DNA of 29,179 bases, from NCBI GenBank assembly GCA_052173415.1, contig JBQMYQ010000019.1, positions 1-29,179 of the forward strand. Direction: 5' to 3'. The stretch comes from Wolinella sp052173415. GTDB taxonomy: Bacteria; Campylobacterota; Campylobacteria; Campylobacterales; Helicobacteraceae. How positions within the stretch are numbered: position 1 is the first letter of the stretch; every line of letters begins with the position of its first letter. The notes beneath the pieces were generated by a model that worked only from the letters and a program-made list of their open reading frames with translations, made no database searches and was not told the DNA's origin. Position numbers and translations under genes: made by a program. Shown here in pieces: positions 14,845-22,582 of the stretch.

Positions 14845-16116
14845 TTGTCCCATCGCGCCGAGCTTCTCTCTCCTGCGGGGAATCTTGAGAAGCTAAAGAT
14901 TGCTGTTGCATACGGCGCAGATGCGGTGTATGGCGGGGTAAGCCACTTCTCGCTCAGGAATCGGGCGGGAAAAGAGTTTGATTTTGAGAGCTTTAATGAA
15001 GGGATTATCTACGCCCACGCGAGGAATCGGCGCGTCTATGTAACGGTCAATGGATTCCCATTTAATTCCCAGCTAAAGCTTCTTGAGCGGCACATGGCGC
15101 AGATGGCGGAGCTAAAGCCCGACGCGTTTATCATTGCCGCTCCGGGGGTTGTGAGGCTCGCGCGGAGAATTGCGCCTCAGATTCCCATTCATCTCTCTAC
15201 GCAAGCCAACGTCCTAAATGTTCTTGATGCTGAGGTTTTTTACGATATGGGCGTGAAGCGAATCGTCGCGGCTAGAGAGCTTAGCCTCAAAGATGCGATT
15301 GAGATTAAACGGGCGATTCCCGATTTGGAGATTGAGATTTTTGCCCACGGGAGCATGTGTTTTGCCTTTTCCGGGCGGTGTTTGATTAGTGCATTACAGC
15401 ACGGGCGTGTGCCTAATCGCGGGAGTTGCGCCAATGATTGTCGCTTTGATTATGAATATTATGTGAAGAATCCCGATACGGGTGTGATGATGAGGTTGGA
15501 AGAGGAAGAGGGCGTGGGGACGCACATATTTAACGCAAAGGATCTGAATTTGTCCGCGCACATCAGCGATATTTTGCAAAGCGGCGCAATTAGTGCACTA
15601 AAAATTGAGGGGCGCACCAAGTCCAATTATTACGCGGGAATCGCCACGAAAGCGTATCGAAAGGCGATTGATGATTATTATGCGGGGGATTTTTGCGCGG
15701 AGCGTTACGCAAGCGAGCTGGAGACGCTGAAGAATCGGGGCTTTACTGATGGGTATCTTATTCATCGCCCTTTTCAGCGGCTGGATACGCAAAATCATGC
15801 GACCGCCATTAGCGAGGGGAGCTTTCAGGTGAGTGGCGAGGTGCGAGAAGATGGCGCGACATTTTGGTGTAAATTCACGACAAAGCCCCACGAGGAGCAC
15901 GAAGTGATTATCCCGCACGGAGCGGAGTTTATCCCGACGAAAAATGAGACTGGCGAGCTGTATGAGCGTGCAGGACGCTATTTTGTCCGTTTTGAGAAGA
16001 TTATCACTGAGGCGGGCAAAGAGCTTCCCGCGGTTCATAGCGGGAACACAAACCCAATCCGCCTCCCGGGGGATCTCCCGCCCTTTAGCTTTTTACGGAT
16101 CAAGGAGGACGCGTAG
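14845..16116 (+). CDS. U32 family protein, TrhP/YegQ-like tRNA hydroxylation enzyme
   Basis: U32 proteins include TrhP (YegQ), needed for 5-hydroxyuridine at tRNA wobble position 34. Helicobacter PrtC was earlier described as a collagenase. The 423-residue protein shows AELLSPAGNLEKLKIAVAYG near the N-terminus and the signature IEIFAHGSMCFAFSGRCLIS (residues 163-182). Cysteines 172, 179, 195 and 199 are the likely metal or iron-sulfur ligands. ALKIEGRTKSNYYAG is the next block, and a C-terminal beta-barrel extension carries VIIPHGAEFIPT. The start is TTG at 14845, directly after the cheZ stop, with a G-rich site inside the cheZ end. It is coupled to cheZ in an operon, though a functional link to chemotaxis is not evident. 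Confidence 0.88.
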   Translation: MSHRAELLSPAGNLEKLKIAVAYGADAVYGGVSHFSLRNRAGKEFDFESFNEGIIYAHARNRRVYVTVNGFPFNSQLKLLERHMAQMAELKPDAFIIAAPGVVRLARRIAPQIPIHLSTQANVLNVLDAEVFYDMGVKRIVAARELSLKDAIEIKRAIPDLEIEIFAHGSMCFAFSGRCLISALQHGRVPNRGSCANDCRFDYEYYVKNPDTGVMMRLEEEEGVGTHIFNAKDLNLSAHISDILQSGAISALKIEGRTKSNYYAGIATKAYRKAIDDYYAGDFCAERYASELETLKNRGFTDGYLIHRPFQRLDTQNHATAISEGSFQVSGEVREDGATFWCKFTTKPHEEHEVIIPHGAEFIPTKNETGELYERAGRYFVRFEKIITEAGKELPAVHSGNTNPIRLPGDLPPFSFLRIKEDA

Positions 16117-16118
16117 CA

Positions 16119-16613
16119 ATGCAATTTGTCTCAATTATTATCGGAAGCAAGTCCGACGCGGAGGTCATGAGCGAATGCGCGGAGATTTTTAAGAAATTTG
16201 ACGTCCCTTATGAGATGATCATTAGCTCCGCTCATCGAAGTCCCGCGCGCACCAAAGAGTATGTCCTAGATGCACAATCTCGCGGGGCGAGCGTATTTAT
16301 CGCCGCTGCGGGTATGGCGGCGCACCTCGCTGGGGCAGTCGCTTCGCTGACGACCAAGCCTGTGATTGGCGTGCCCATGGGCGGGGGGGCGCTTTTAGGG
16401 ATTGATGCGCTATTATCTACTGTGCAGATGCCCTCAGGTATGCCTGTGGGCACTGTGGCGATTGGTGGGGTAGGAGCGATTAATAGTGCCTATTTAGCGA
16501 TGCAGATTCTTGCCCTTAGCGACGAGGAGCTTGCGGGCAAGCTTCAAGAAGATCGCGTGATGAAGGCAAAAAATGTCGAGCTTGATTCCGCGGAGATTGA
16601 GGTTTTGCTCTAG
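16119..16613 (+). CDS. purE: N5-carboxyaminoimidazole ribonucleotide mutase PurE
   Basis: Rearranges N5-CAIR to CAIR in purine synthesis. The 164-residue protein is of class I size and shows IIIGSKSDAEVMSECAEIF (SDxxxM loop). The catalytic histidine is in ISSAHRSPARTKEYV (H39), and the central helix is FIAAAGMAAHLAGAVASLT. VIGVPMGGGALLGIDALLST and MPSGMPVGTVAIGG follow. The ATG at 16119 has AAGGAGG 10 bases upstream, inside the end of the U32 gene. The usual partner purK is not in the window. Confidence 0.95.
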   Translation: MQFVSIIIGSKSDAEVMSECAEIFKKFDVPYEMIISSAHRSPARTKEYVLDAQSRGASVFIAAAGMAAHLAGAVASLTTKPVIGVPMGGGALLGIDALLSTVQMPSGMPVGTVAIGGVGAINSAYLAMQILALSDEELAGKLQEDRVMKAKNVELDSAEIEVLL

Positions 16614-16653
16614 GAATCGCGCCTAGTTTAACGTCCAAAAAAGGAGGAGTTCT

Positions 16654-17139
16654 GTGGATAATTATTTGGAGCTAGAGGAGTTTTGTGCGCTGACGCATTT
16701 AAGCAGCGAGCGTGTGCAGGAGCTCATTGATGAGGGGAAATTAAAGAGTGCCACGCAAGAGGGCAAGCTCTTTATTGAGGCTACAAGCGGCGCGAATGCG
16801 ATTATTGCGCGCAATAAAGATGGTCTAGTGGTGGCGAGTGGTGGCGTGGATACGGGCTTTGTCGAGAAGACGATTGGGACGATTTTGGGGCTTCATGAGA
16901 AAGTTTTGGAGGCTAAAGATGAGTCGCTTGTTGCGCTAAGAGGTGAGAATCAGTTCCTGCGCGAGGCACTTTTTTCTATGCAGGAAGTTTATGATGAGGA
17001 TAGGAAAACGCTCAAAACCTTGCGCGATCAGCTCAAAATTGCGCAAGAAGAGATGGAATCCATGAAGCGAAAATATCGTCTTATGTGGGGGAAAGTCGCG
17101 GATTTAAGCCCGAAGGAGAGCGGTGAAGGCAAAGAGTGA
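16654..17139 (+). CDS. DUF3972-like small coiled-coil protein
   Basis: A 161-residue protein of unknown function, most like the DUF3972 family known from Campylobacter and Helicobacter (recognised from general features, not checked). The N-terminus (LELEEFCALTHLSSERVQEL with IDEGKLKSATQEGKLFIEA) reads like a MerR/excisionase-type winged-helix fold that could bind DNA. The C-terminal half (about 85-150) is a heptad-rich coiled coil (LREALFSMQEVYDEDRKTL). The start is GTG at 16654 with AAGGAGGAG upstream. It overlaps the DUF89 gene by 17 bases, so the two are probably co-translated. Confidence 0.65.
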   Translation: MDNYLELEEFCALTHLSSERVQELIDEGKLKSATQEGKLFIEATSGANAIIARNKDGLVVASGGVDTGFVEKTIGTILGLHEKVLEAKDESLVALRGENQFLREALFSMQEVYDEDRKTLKTLRDQLKIAQEEMESMKRKYRLMWGKVADLSPKESGEGKE

Positions 17140-18226
17140 GTGTCTCCTTTGTTTGCTAAAGCAAGCCCATGTGATGGCGAAAATCGCGCAGTGTGATGAG
17201 GTGCAGACTAGGCGCATCATCCTTGAGGTCGCTAAAATTTTGGGGAATCTTGGCGAGTGCTCTAACGCCGAGCCTCCGCTCCTTACCATAGGAATCTATG
17301 CAAAAATCGGCGAGATTTTGGGTGACCCAGACCCATACAAGGCTTTAAAAGCACAATCTTTAGAGCTTGCACGCAGGATTATTGCGGAGCTAGAAGCAAG
17401 CACAAAGAGGGAGCAATACGAGGAATCGGGCGTTATGCACGGAATCGCGGCACAGGGAATCGCAGCAGAAATCACGATACAAGGAATCGCGAGCGATTCC
17501 TCTCTTTGCACCGTTTTGTCGCACGCCACACACGGGAATCGAGGCGTTATGCACGACCGTCAGATACCACGAGGCGAGGCAGTCGAGATTAAGGAAGGCG
17601 AGAATCCGCCCTCTCCTTGCGATGTTTTGGCTTATTCGCGTGCAGATTCTGCCCTGCGTGAGGAGCTAGCGTGGGCGTTGCGGATCGCGGTGTTGGGGAA
17701 TATGATTGATTATGGGGCGCAGAAGAGCTTCTCTTTGGAGGAGGAGAAGGACAAGATTTTTGATACACCCTTTGCGCGCGATGATTTTGAGGCGTTTTTC
17801 GTCGCGCTTTTGTGTGCGCGCAAGATTGTCTATCTAGGCGATAATATCTTTGATAAGGTGCTGTTGCGTTCGATTCATAGGGCAAATCGCGAGGCTGTGG
17901 TCTATTATTTCACGCGCGGAGGGGTGATTATTAATGATCTGACGTTTGGAGAGGCACGCGAGAGCGAGATGGAGGAGCTTTGCACGCTCGTTAATAGCGG
18001 CGTCCCGAGCCCTGGCTTTATCTGCAATCTCGCAAACAAGGAGGCTAGAGAGCTCTATGATGAGGCGGATTTGGTCCTCTTAAAGGGCATGGGAAATTTT
18101 GAAACGCTCAAAGATTCCCGCTATTCTAGACCTTTTATGCTTTTTAAAGTTAAATGCGATGTGGTGGCTCAGCACTTGGGATTCCCGCTTGGGAGCTTTA
18201 CCTTTATGCGCGCTTTAGCCGCGTGA
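17123..18226 (+). CDS. DUF89 family protein with repeat-derived insert
   Basis: DUF89 (ARMT1-like) proteins are metal-dependent phosphatases proposed to clear damaged metabolites. The 367-residue protein starts with the bacterial/archaeal signature SECLLCLLKQAHVMAKIA. It continues with DPDPYKALKAQSLELARRII, ALRIAVLGNMIDYGAQ, IVYLGDNIFDKVLLRSIHRA, VIINDLTFGEARE and DLVLLKGMGNFETLKD. Two oddities stand out. Residues about 95-175 are a low-complexity insert (GIAAQGIAAEITIQGIAS, and GVMH twice) rich in the GGAATCG motif. The usual DNAGE-type metal motif reads GDN-IFDK (239-245), seemingly shortened by about four residues. The start is GTG at 17123 with AAGGAG. Activity is uncertain because of these changes. 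Confidence 0.82.
   Translation: MKAKSECLLCLLKQAHVMAKIAQCDEVQTRRIILEVAKILGNLGECSNAEPPLLTIGIYAKIGEILGDPDPYKALKAQSLELARRIIAELEASTKREQYEESGVMHGIAAQGIAAEITIQGIASDSSLCTVLSHATHGNRGVMHDRQIPRGEAVEIKEGENPPSPCDVLAYSRADSALREELAWALRIAVLGNMIDYGAQKSFSLEEEKDKIFDTPFARDDFEAFFVALLCARKIVYLGDNIFDKVLLRSIHRANREAVVYYFTRGGVIINDLTFGEARESEMEELCTLVNSGVPSPGFICNLANKEARELYDEADLVLLKGMGNFETLKDSRYSRPFMLFKVKCDVVAQHLGFPLGSFTFMRALAA
17422..17555. repeat. GGAATCG cluster and 13-bp direct repeat inside the DUF89 gene
   Basis: GGAATCG starts at 17422, 17441, 17456, 17483 and 17535, and its complement CGATTCC lies at 17494-17500. GGCGTTATGCACG is repeated exactly at 17429-17441 and 17543-17555. Most copies are in the same frame (GIA or GNR/ESG peptides). 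The cluster coincides with a segment absent from typical DUF89 proteins. Confidence 0.88.
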
Positions 18227-18250
18227 TACATCAATAAAAAGAGGTTTTTT

Positions 18251-19132
18251 ATGGTTACGTTTTCTGATCTTTTGCTTAAATTGCAGACGTTTTGGAAGGA
18301 GCAGGGGTGCTTGGTTGTGCAGCCCTACGATATTCCTGCGGGGGCTGGGACATTTCACCCCGCTACGCTCCTTAGAAGTCTTGATTCTAGACCTTGGAGC
18401 GTCGCTTATGTCGCGCCCTCTCGCCGCCCCACCGATGGGCGTTATGGCGAGAATCCTAACCGACTGGGGAGCTACTATCAGTTTCAAGTTCTCATTAAAC
18501 CTAGCCCCGATAACATTCAGGAGCTCTATCTAAAGAGCCTTGAAGTGCTTGGGCTAAACCTCAAAGAGCATGATATTCGCTTTGTCGAGGATAACTGGGA
18601 ATCGCCCACTCTAGGCGCGTGGGGGCTGGGCTGGGAGGTGTGGCTTGATGGCATGGAGGTGACGCAATTTACCTATTTTCAGCAAGTCGGCGGGATTGCG
18701 TGCGACCCTGTGGCGGTGGAGATTACCTATGGCACGGAGCGTTTGGCGATGTATCTGCAAGAGGTGGAAAATCTCTTTGACATCGTGTGGAGCGAGGGCG
18801 TGAGTTATGCGGATGTGCATTTGGAGAGCGAGTATGAGTTTTCAAAATACCACTTTGAAGTGGCAGATACAAAGCGGCTTTTGGGCTTTTTTGAGGAGGT
18901 GCAGAGCGAGGCGAAACGCTGCCTTGAATGCGAGCTTCCCTTACCTGCATATGACTGGACGATGCTCTCAAGCCATATGTTTAACGTGTTAGACGCGCGC
19001 AAGGCGATTTCAGCGACACAGCGGCAGAATTATATTTTAAAAATTCGCGAGCTCGCCAAAGGATGCGCAGAGCTCTATAAAGCGCAAGAAAGTGCGCGTG
19101 AAGCGAGGCTAGAGCGTGCCAAAGGTAGGTGA
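18251..19132 (+). CDS. glyQ: Glycyl-tRNA synthetase alpha subunit
   Basis: Catalytic subunit of the alpha2beta2 glycyl-tRNA synthetase. The 293-residue protein is highly typical: FSDLLLKLQTFWKEQGCLVV, QPYDIPAGAGTFHPATLLRS, PWSVAYVAPSRRPTDGRYGE and NPNRLGSYYQFQVLIKPSPD follow one another near the N-terminus. LGWEVWLDGMEVTQFTYFQQ and EITYGTERLAMYLQ come next. The ATG at 18251 is preceded by AGAGG. The beta subunit glyS is not in the window. The 3' end overlaps the next gene by 17 bases. Confidence 0.97.
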   Translation: MVTFSDLLLKLQTFWKEQGCLVVQPYDIPAGAGTFHPATLLRSLDSRPWSVAYVAPSRRPTDGRYGENPNRLGSYYQFQVLIKPSPDNIQELYLKSLEVLGLNLKEHDIRFVEDNWESPTLGAWGLGWEVWLDGMEVTQFTYFQQVGGIACDPVAVEITYGTERLAMYLQEVENLFDIVWSEGVSYADVHLESEYEFSKYHFEVADTKRLLGFFEEVQSEAKRCLECELPLPAYDWTMLSSHMFNVLDARKAISATQRQNYILKIRELAKGCAELYKAQESAREARLERAKGR

Positions 19133-19841
19133 AATCTTTTCGCTTTTGTGCGAGGAATCTCCGCTAGAGTTGCAGGAGAGCTGGGATAATAGCGGTTTGC
19201 TACTTGGTTCGCACAATCAAGAAATCACAGGAATCTACACCGCGCTTGAGGCGACATTGGAGCTTGCAGAGGAGATTCCCTGCGATTCCCTCTTGATTAC
19301 GCATCACCCACTTATTTTTAAGCCCCTTAAATCGGTGCTTTTTACGGAATATCCGAGCAATATTCTCTACAAACTAATTAGGAAAAATATCGCGCTCATC
19401 TCGCTGCACACGAACTTTGATACGAGTCATTTGGGGCGATACGTCGCAAGCGAGGTGCTAGGATTTCGCGACGTAAAGATGGAGGGCTACATCGGCTATT
19501 TTACGCTAAATATGCACTCAAGCGAGTTGATTGATCTCCTCAAATCGCGGCTAGGAATCACAAGAATCGCGCACGTGGGCGAGCCTGCTTTTTTGGAGCG
19601 CGGGGCAATTATTACGGGCAGTGGTGGGTCGCTTGCACCAAAAATCCATGCAGATTGTCTGCTTAGTGGCGATATAAAATATCACGACGCAATGATTGCA
19701 AAGAGCCTAGGAATCGTGCTTTTTGACATAGGGCATTATGAGAGCGAACGCTATTTTCCGCGAATAATGGCACAAATTTTGAAAAAATACGGGTATGAGG
19801 CTATAATTACCGATTCCAAGAATCCTTTTACGCACAGTTAA
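19116..19841 (+). CDS. Nif3-like dinuclear metal centre protein (YbgI/DUF34 family)
   Basis: Hexameric toroid protein with a two-metal site, implicated in GTP cyclohydrolase-type or metal-related functions but unsettled. The 241-residue protein shows the N-terminal LELQESWDNSGLLLGS, the metal motif SLLITHHPLIFKPLKSV and LISLHTNFDTSHLGR. The C-terminal LLSGDIKYHDAMIAKSLG and FDIGHYESERYF supply the other ligands. The start is GTG at 19116, inside glyQ. The neighbours glyQ and flgZ match H. pylori HP0960-HP0958 order. Confidence 0.92.
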   Translation: MPKVGEIFSLLCEESPLELQESWDNSGLLLGSHNQEITGIYTALEATLELAEEIPCDSLLITHHPLIFKPLKSVLFTEYPSNILYKLIRKNIALISLHTNFDTSHLGRYVASEVLGFRDVKMEGYIGYFTLNMHSSELIDLLKSRLGITRIAHVGEPAFLERGAIITGSGGSLAPKIHADCLLSGDIKYHDAMIAKSLGIVLFDIGHYESERYFPRIMAQILKKYGYEAIITDSKNPFTHS

Positions 19842-19855
19842 TTTCGGGAGTTATT

Positions 19856-20566
19856 ATGAATCAATATCTAAGCCACCTTATTGAGATCGCTAATGTCGAT
19901 AGAGAGATCGATTCGTTTGAGCCACGAATTGCGCAGGTTCGCGAGGAGCTAAATAAAATCCTCACACAAAAAGATAATCTTGCCAAAGCGATCGCAGATT
20001 GCGGCGATGAGCAGCGCGATATCGAGCTTAAGCGTCAGAAAAATGAGCTTCATCTTGAGGAGCTCTCTGCTAAGCTTGAGGAGATTGTCAAAAAAGGGAA
20101 GCTCATCAAAAGCGAAAAAGAGATGAAAGCCTTAAGCCTTGAGGAGGAGATTGCGCGCGAGCAGGTGAGTTTTGCCAATGAGGACATCGCGCGCTTAGAG
20201 AAGCTCAAAGAGGCTAAAGATTCGGAGGTCGTGGCTTTTATGGAGCAGATCGCGACTCTCAGCGAAGAGCAAAAGAGGATCGAACAAGAGGTGCAAAGTC
20301 AGATTGAGGAGATCGATTCTCAGCGTCAAAAGGTCTTCAAAACCAAAGAAGCCCTCGTGGCGAAGATGGATCAGAAGATTATTGCCTTTTATGAGAAAAT
20401 TCGCAAATGGGCGAAAAATACGAGCGTCGTGCCTATGCGCAAGCAGGCTTGCGGCGGCTGCTTTATTCGCATTAATGACAAAATTTACGCCGAAGTGATT
20501 AAGAGCGAGGATATCATTACGTGCCCTCATTGCGGGCGTATCCTCTATGCGCCGACGCAAGAATAG
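19856..20566 (+). CDS. flgZ: FlgZ (HP0958-like), zinc-ribbon coiled-coil flagellar regulator
   Basis: In Helicobacter this protein binds and stabilises sigma-54 and also affects flagellin mRNA, and is needed for flagella. The 236-residue protein is a long antiparallel coiled coil (about residues 5-175). A C-terminal zinc ribbon has C199, C202, C223 and C226 (CGGCFIRIND ... ITCPHCGRILY). The ATG at 19856 has GGGAG upstream. It sits between nif3 and waaA as in H. pylori. Its partner gene rpoN is in the same window at 8175, though in a different operon. Confidence 0.92.
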   Translation: MNQYLSHLIEIANVDREIDSFEPRIAQVREELNKILTQKDNLAKAIADCGDEQRDIELKRQKNELHLEELSAKLEEIVKKGKLIKSEKEMKALSLEEEIAREQVSFANEDIARLEKLKEAKDSEVVAFMEQIATLSEEQKRIEQEVQSQIEEIDSQRQKVFKTKEALVAKMDQKIIAFYEKIRKWAKNTSVVPMRKQACGGCFIRINDKIYAEVIKSEDIITCPHCGRILYAPTQE

Positions 20567-20575
20567 AGAAGATCT

Positions 20576-21766
20576 GTGAGAATGCCTCTGTTTTTTTGGG
20601 GGTATTTGGGGCTCTCGTGGGTGCTCTATGTCGTGGCGATTCCCCTCTTACTTTCGCTCTCTTTCAAGCGCAAATATCGCCGTTCGATTCCCGCGCGGTT
20701 TTTCTTGTGGAGGAATCCTCGCCCAAAAGATTGTGATGTATGGCTACATGCCTGCTCTTTAGGCGAAGTCAAATCGCTTGAGCCACTCATCAAAGCCCTA
20801 AAAAGCGAGCGCATTCTCCTTAGCGTCATCACGCAGACAGGTTTTAACGAGGCAAAGCGACTCTACCCCGATATTCAGGTGGCTTTTTTGCCTTTTGAGC
20901 CGTTTTTGCCCCTTTGGTCGCCTGTGTGCAAATATTTGGGCGTGGTGGAAGCGGAGCTGTGGTTTGGGCTTTTCCACACGGCAAAACAAAGGGGTGCAAA
21001 GACGCTTCTTCTGAGCGCGCGCCTCTCTCTTCGTTCCTATCCGAAATATTTTACGATGCGCTTTTTTTATGAGCGATTTTTCCGCTGTGTTGATGAGGTG
21101 TTGGCTCAGAGGGCGGAAGATGGCGAGCGTTTTATAAGTCTTGGCGCGCAGAGTGTCCATATCGTGGGGAATCTAAAACTCTCAAGCCGTCCGATTCCCA
21201 CGCGCACGCTCCCTAAGCCAAAGCAGCCACTTTTTATCGCCGCAAGCACGCATGAGGGCGAGGAAGAGCTTATTTTAGAAGCATTTTCTAAGCTCAATTT
21301 CCCTTATCGTCTTGCTCTTGTGCCTCGTCACCCTGAGCGTTTCGGGGCGGTTTGGCAGCTTCTTGTATCCAGAAAGGGTCAAAGAAAGGTCGCACGTTTG
21401 AGCGAGAATCCATCGGATTTATGGGAGGCACAGTGGCTACTTGTGGATAAAATGGGCGAGCTCAATAACTTCTATGCGATTGCCGATGTGGTGATTTTGG
21501 GTGGCTCATTTTTCCCCATTGGCGGGCATAATCCCCTTGAGAGTGCCTATTTTGGCTGCAAGCTCCTAAGCGGAATCCATATCTATAATCAGCTCGCGCT
21601 TTTTGAGTGCATTGAGGGGTATAGGCTCATTGATGCAAAGCTTCTAAACAGCTACCTTGCGGACTTTGATAAACTTCCTAACTCAAAAATCATAGGGAAG
21701 CCTTTGGAGCTTGATACGCTTCTTGCCTTTTTTGCGCCTGGCTCAAAGGATTCCCATACAAAGTAG
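20576..21766 (+). CDS. waaA: KDO transferase WaaA
   Basis: Inner-membrane glycosyltransferase adding KDO to lipid A precursor in lipopolysaccharide synthesis. The 396-residue protein has an N-terminal membrane anchor (FWGYLGLSWVLYVVAIPLLL). The KdtA motifs are DVWLHACSLGEVKSLEPLI, LSVITQTGFNEAKRLYP, VEAELWFGLF, and in the C-terminal lobe AASTHEGEEELIL, VPRHPERF and GGSFFPIGGHNPLE. The start is GTG at 20576, or the ATG two codons later; both fit. The 3' end overlaps the next reading frame. Order flgZ-waaA is as in H. pylori. Confidence 0.95.
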   Translation: MRMPLFFWGYLGLSWVLYVVAIPLLLSLSFKRKYRRSIPARFFLWRNPRPKDCDVWLHACSLGEVKSLEPLIKALKSERILLSVITQTGFNEAKRLYPDIQVAFLPFEPFLPLWSPVCKYLGVVEAELWFGLFHTAKQRGAKTLLLSARLSLRSYPKYFTMRFFYERFFRCVDEVLAQRAEDGERFISLGAQSVHIVGNLKLSSRPIPTRTLPKPKQPLFIAASTHEGEEELILEAFSKLNFPYRLALVPRHPERFGAVWQLLVSRKGQRKVARLSENPSDLWEAQWLLVDKMGELNNFYAIADVVILGGSFFPIGGHNPLESAYFGCKLLSGIHIYNQLALFECIEGYRLIDAKLLNSYLADFDKLPNSKIIGKPLELDTLLAFFAPGSKDSHTK

Positions 21767-22520
21767 CAAAAATCAGCCGAATATAGAGAAAGCTTATAAG
21801 CTCTTAAGCCTTCAAGAGGGCATTTCAAATAACGAAGCCAAAGCTCTCATCGATCGTGGTGCGGTTCGTGTGGGCGGGGTAAAGGTGGGAATCGCTCGCA
21901 AGCCCATGCCCAAAAATACGCGCTTTGTGGTGGAGAAAATCCCAAAAGCCAAGGTGTTGTTTAAAGATGAACATCTTCTTGCACTGGATAAGCCCGCGTT
22001 TCTTAACTCCGAAGAGCTTCTAAAAGAGCACAGGAGTGGTGGCTGGACGCTTTTGCATCGGCTTGATAGGGAGAGTAGCGGCGTGATTTTGCTCGTGCAG
22101 GAGGGGAGCGAGTTTCATCAAAAAGCCAAAGAAGAGTTTAAAGCCCAGCGCGTTTATAAGGAGTATCACGCGCTTGTGGAGGGGCGGATTCCTGAGGAGA
22201 TGGAGATTAGCGCGCCTATTTTGGTGCGACGTGGGAATCGTGCATTTGCAAAGGTCTCTAAGGGGGGTGAGAGTGCCTATACGAGGATCGAGCCTGTGGC
22301 GTATGAAGGGAAACGCACGCAGCTTAAAGTCATTATCAAAACGGGGCGCACGCATCAAATTCGCGCGCATCTTGCGTATATTCACTATCCGATTATCGGT
22401 GATACACTCTATGGAGGGCGTGCGGATTCCCGTATTATGCTACATGCGCACAAGATTTCCCTGCTCGGATATGAGGTAATCTCTTTGTTGCCTAATAATT
22501 TTTTATTAAAAGAAGTGTAG
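21711..22520 (+). CDS. RluA/RluD-family pseudouridine synthase
   Basis: Isomerises uridine in rRNA or tRNA. The protein has an N-terminal S4 RNA-binding domain (AYKLLSLQEGISNNEAKALI then DRGAVRVGGVKVG). The catalytic block LLHRLDRESSGVILLVQEG carries the essential aspartate, and KTGRTHQIRAHLAYIHYPII then GDTLYGG is the C-terminal signature. It corresponds in place to HP0956. The start is uncertain: the furthest TTG (21711) lies inside waaA and gives 269 residues; later TTG codons at 21723 or 21732 are possible, and none has a strong ribosome site. The target nucleotide cannot be told from sequence. Confidence 0.9.
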   Translation: MIRFLPFLRLAQRIPIQSSKNQPNIEKAYKLLSLQEGISNNEAKALIDRGAVRVGGVKVGIARKPMPKNTRFVVEKIPKAKVLFKDEHLLALDKPAFLNSEELLKEHRSGGWTLLHRLDRESSGVILLVQEGSEFHQKAKEEFKAQRVYKEYHALVEGRIPEEMEISAPILVRRGNRAFAKVSKGGESAYTRIEPVAYEGKRTQLKVIIKTGRTHQIRAHLAYIHYPIIGDTLYGGRADSRIMLHAHKISLLGYEVISLLPNNFLLKEV

Positions 22521-22525
22521 TAGGA

Positions 22526-22531
22526 TATAAT
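22526..22531 (+). promoter_or_regulatory. Promoter -10 of the chemoreceptor/partner-switch island (TATAAT)
   Basis: TATAAT appears 52 bases before the chemoreceptor ATG, just after the pseudouridine synthase stop. It gives the downstream signalling genes their own transcription start. No sigma-54 or sigma-28 pattern is seen. Confidence 0.6.
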
Positions 22532-22582
22532 CAAAAGTTTCGGATAATATGGTCGCAGAAGTTTCTCAATAAGGAATTAGGA

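Noticed and set aside
14845..16116. Annotation of the U32 protein as a secreted collagenase
   Set aside because: No signal peptide; conserved cysteines and TrhP/YegQ-type motifs fit a cytoplasmic RNA hydroxylation enzyme better.
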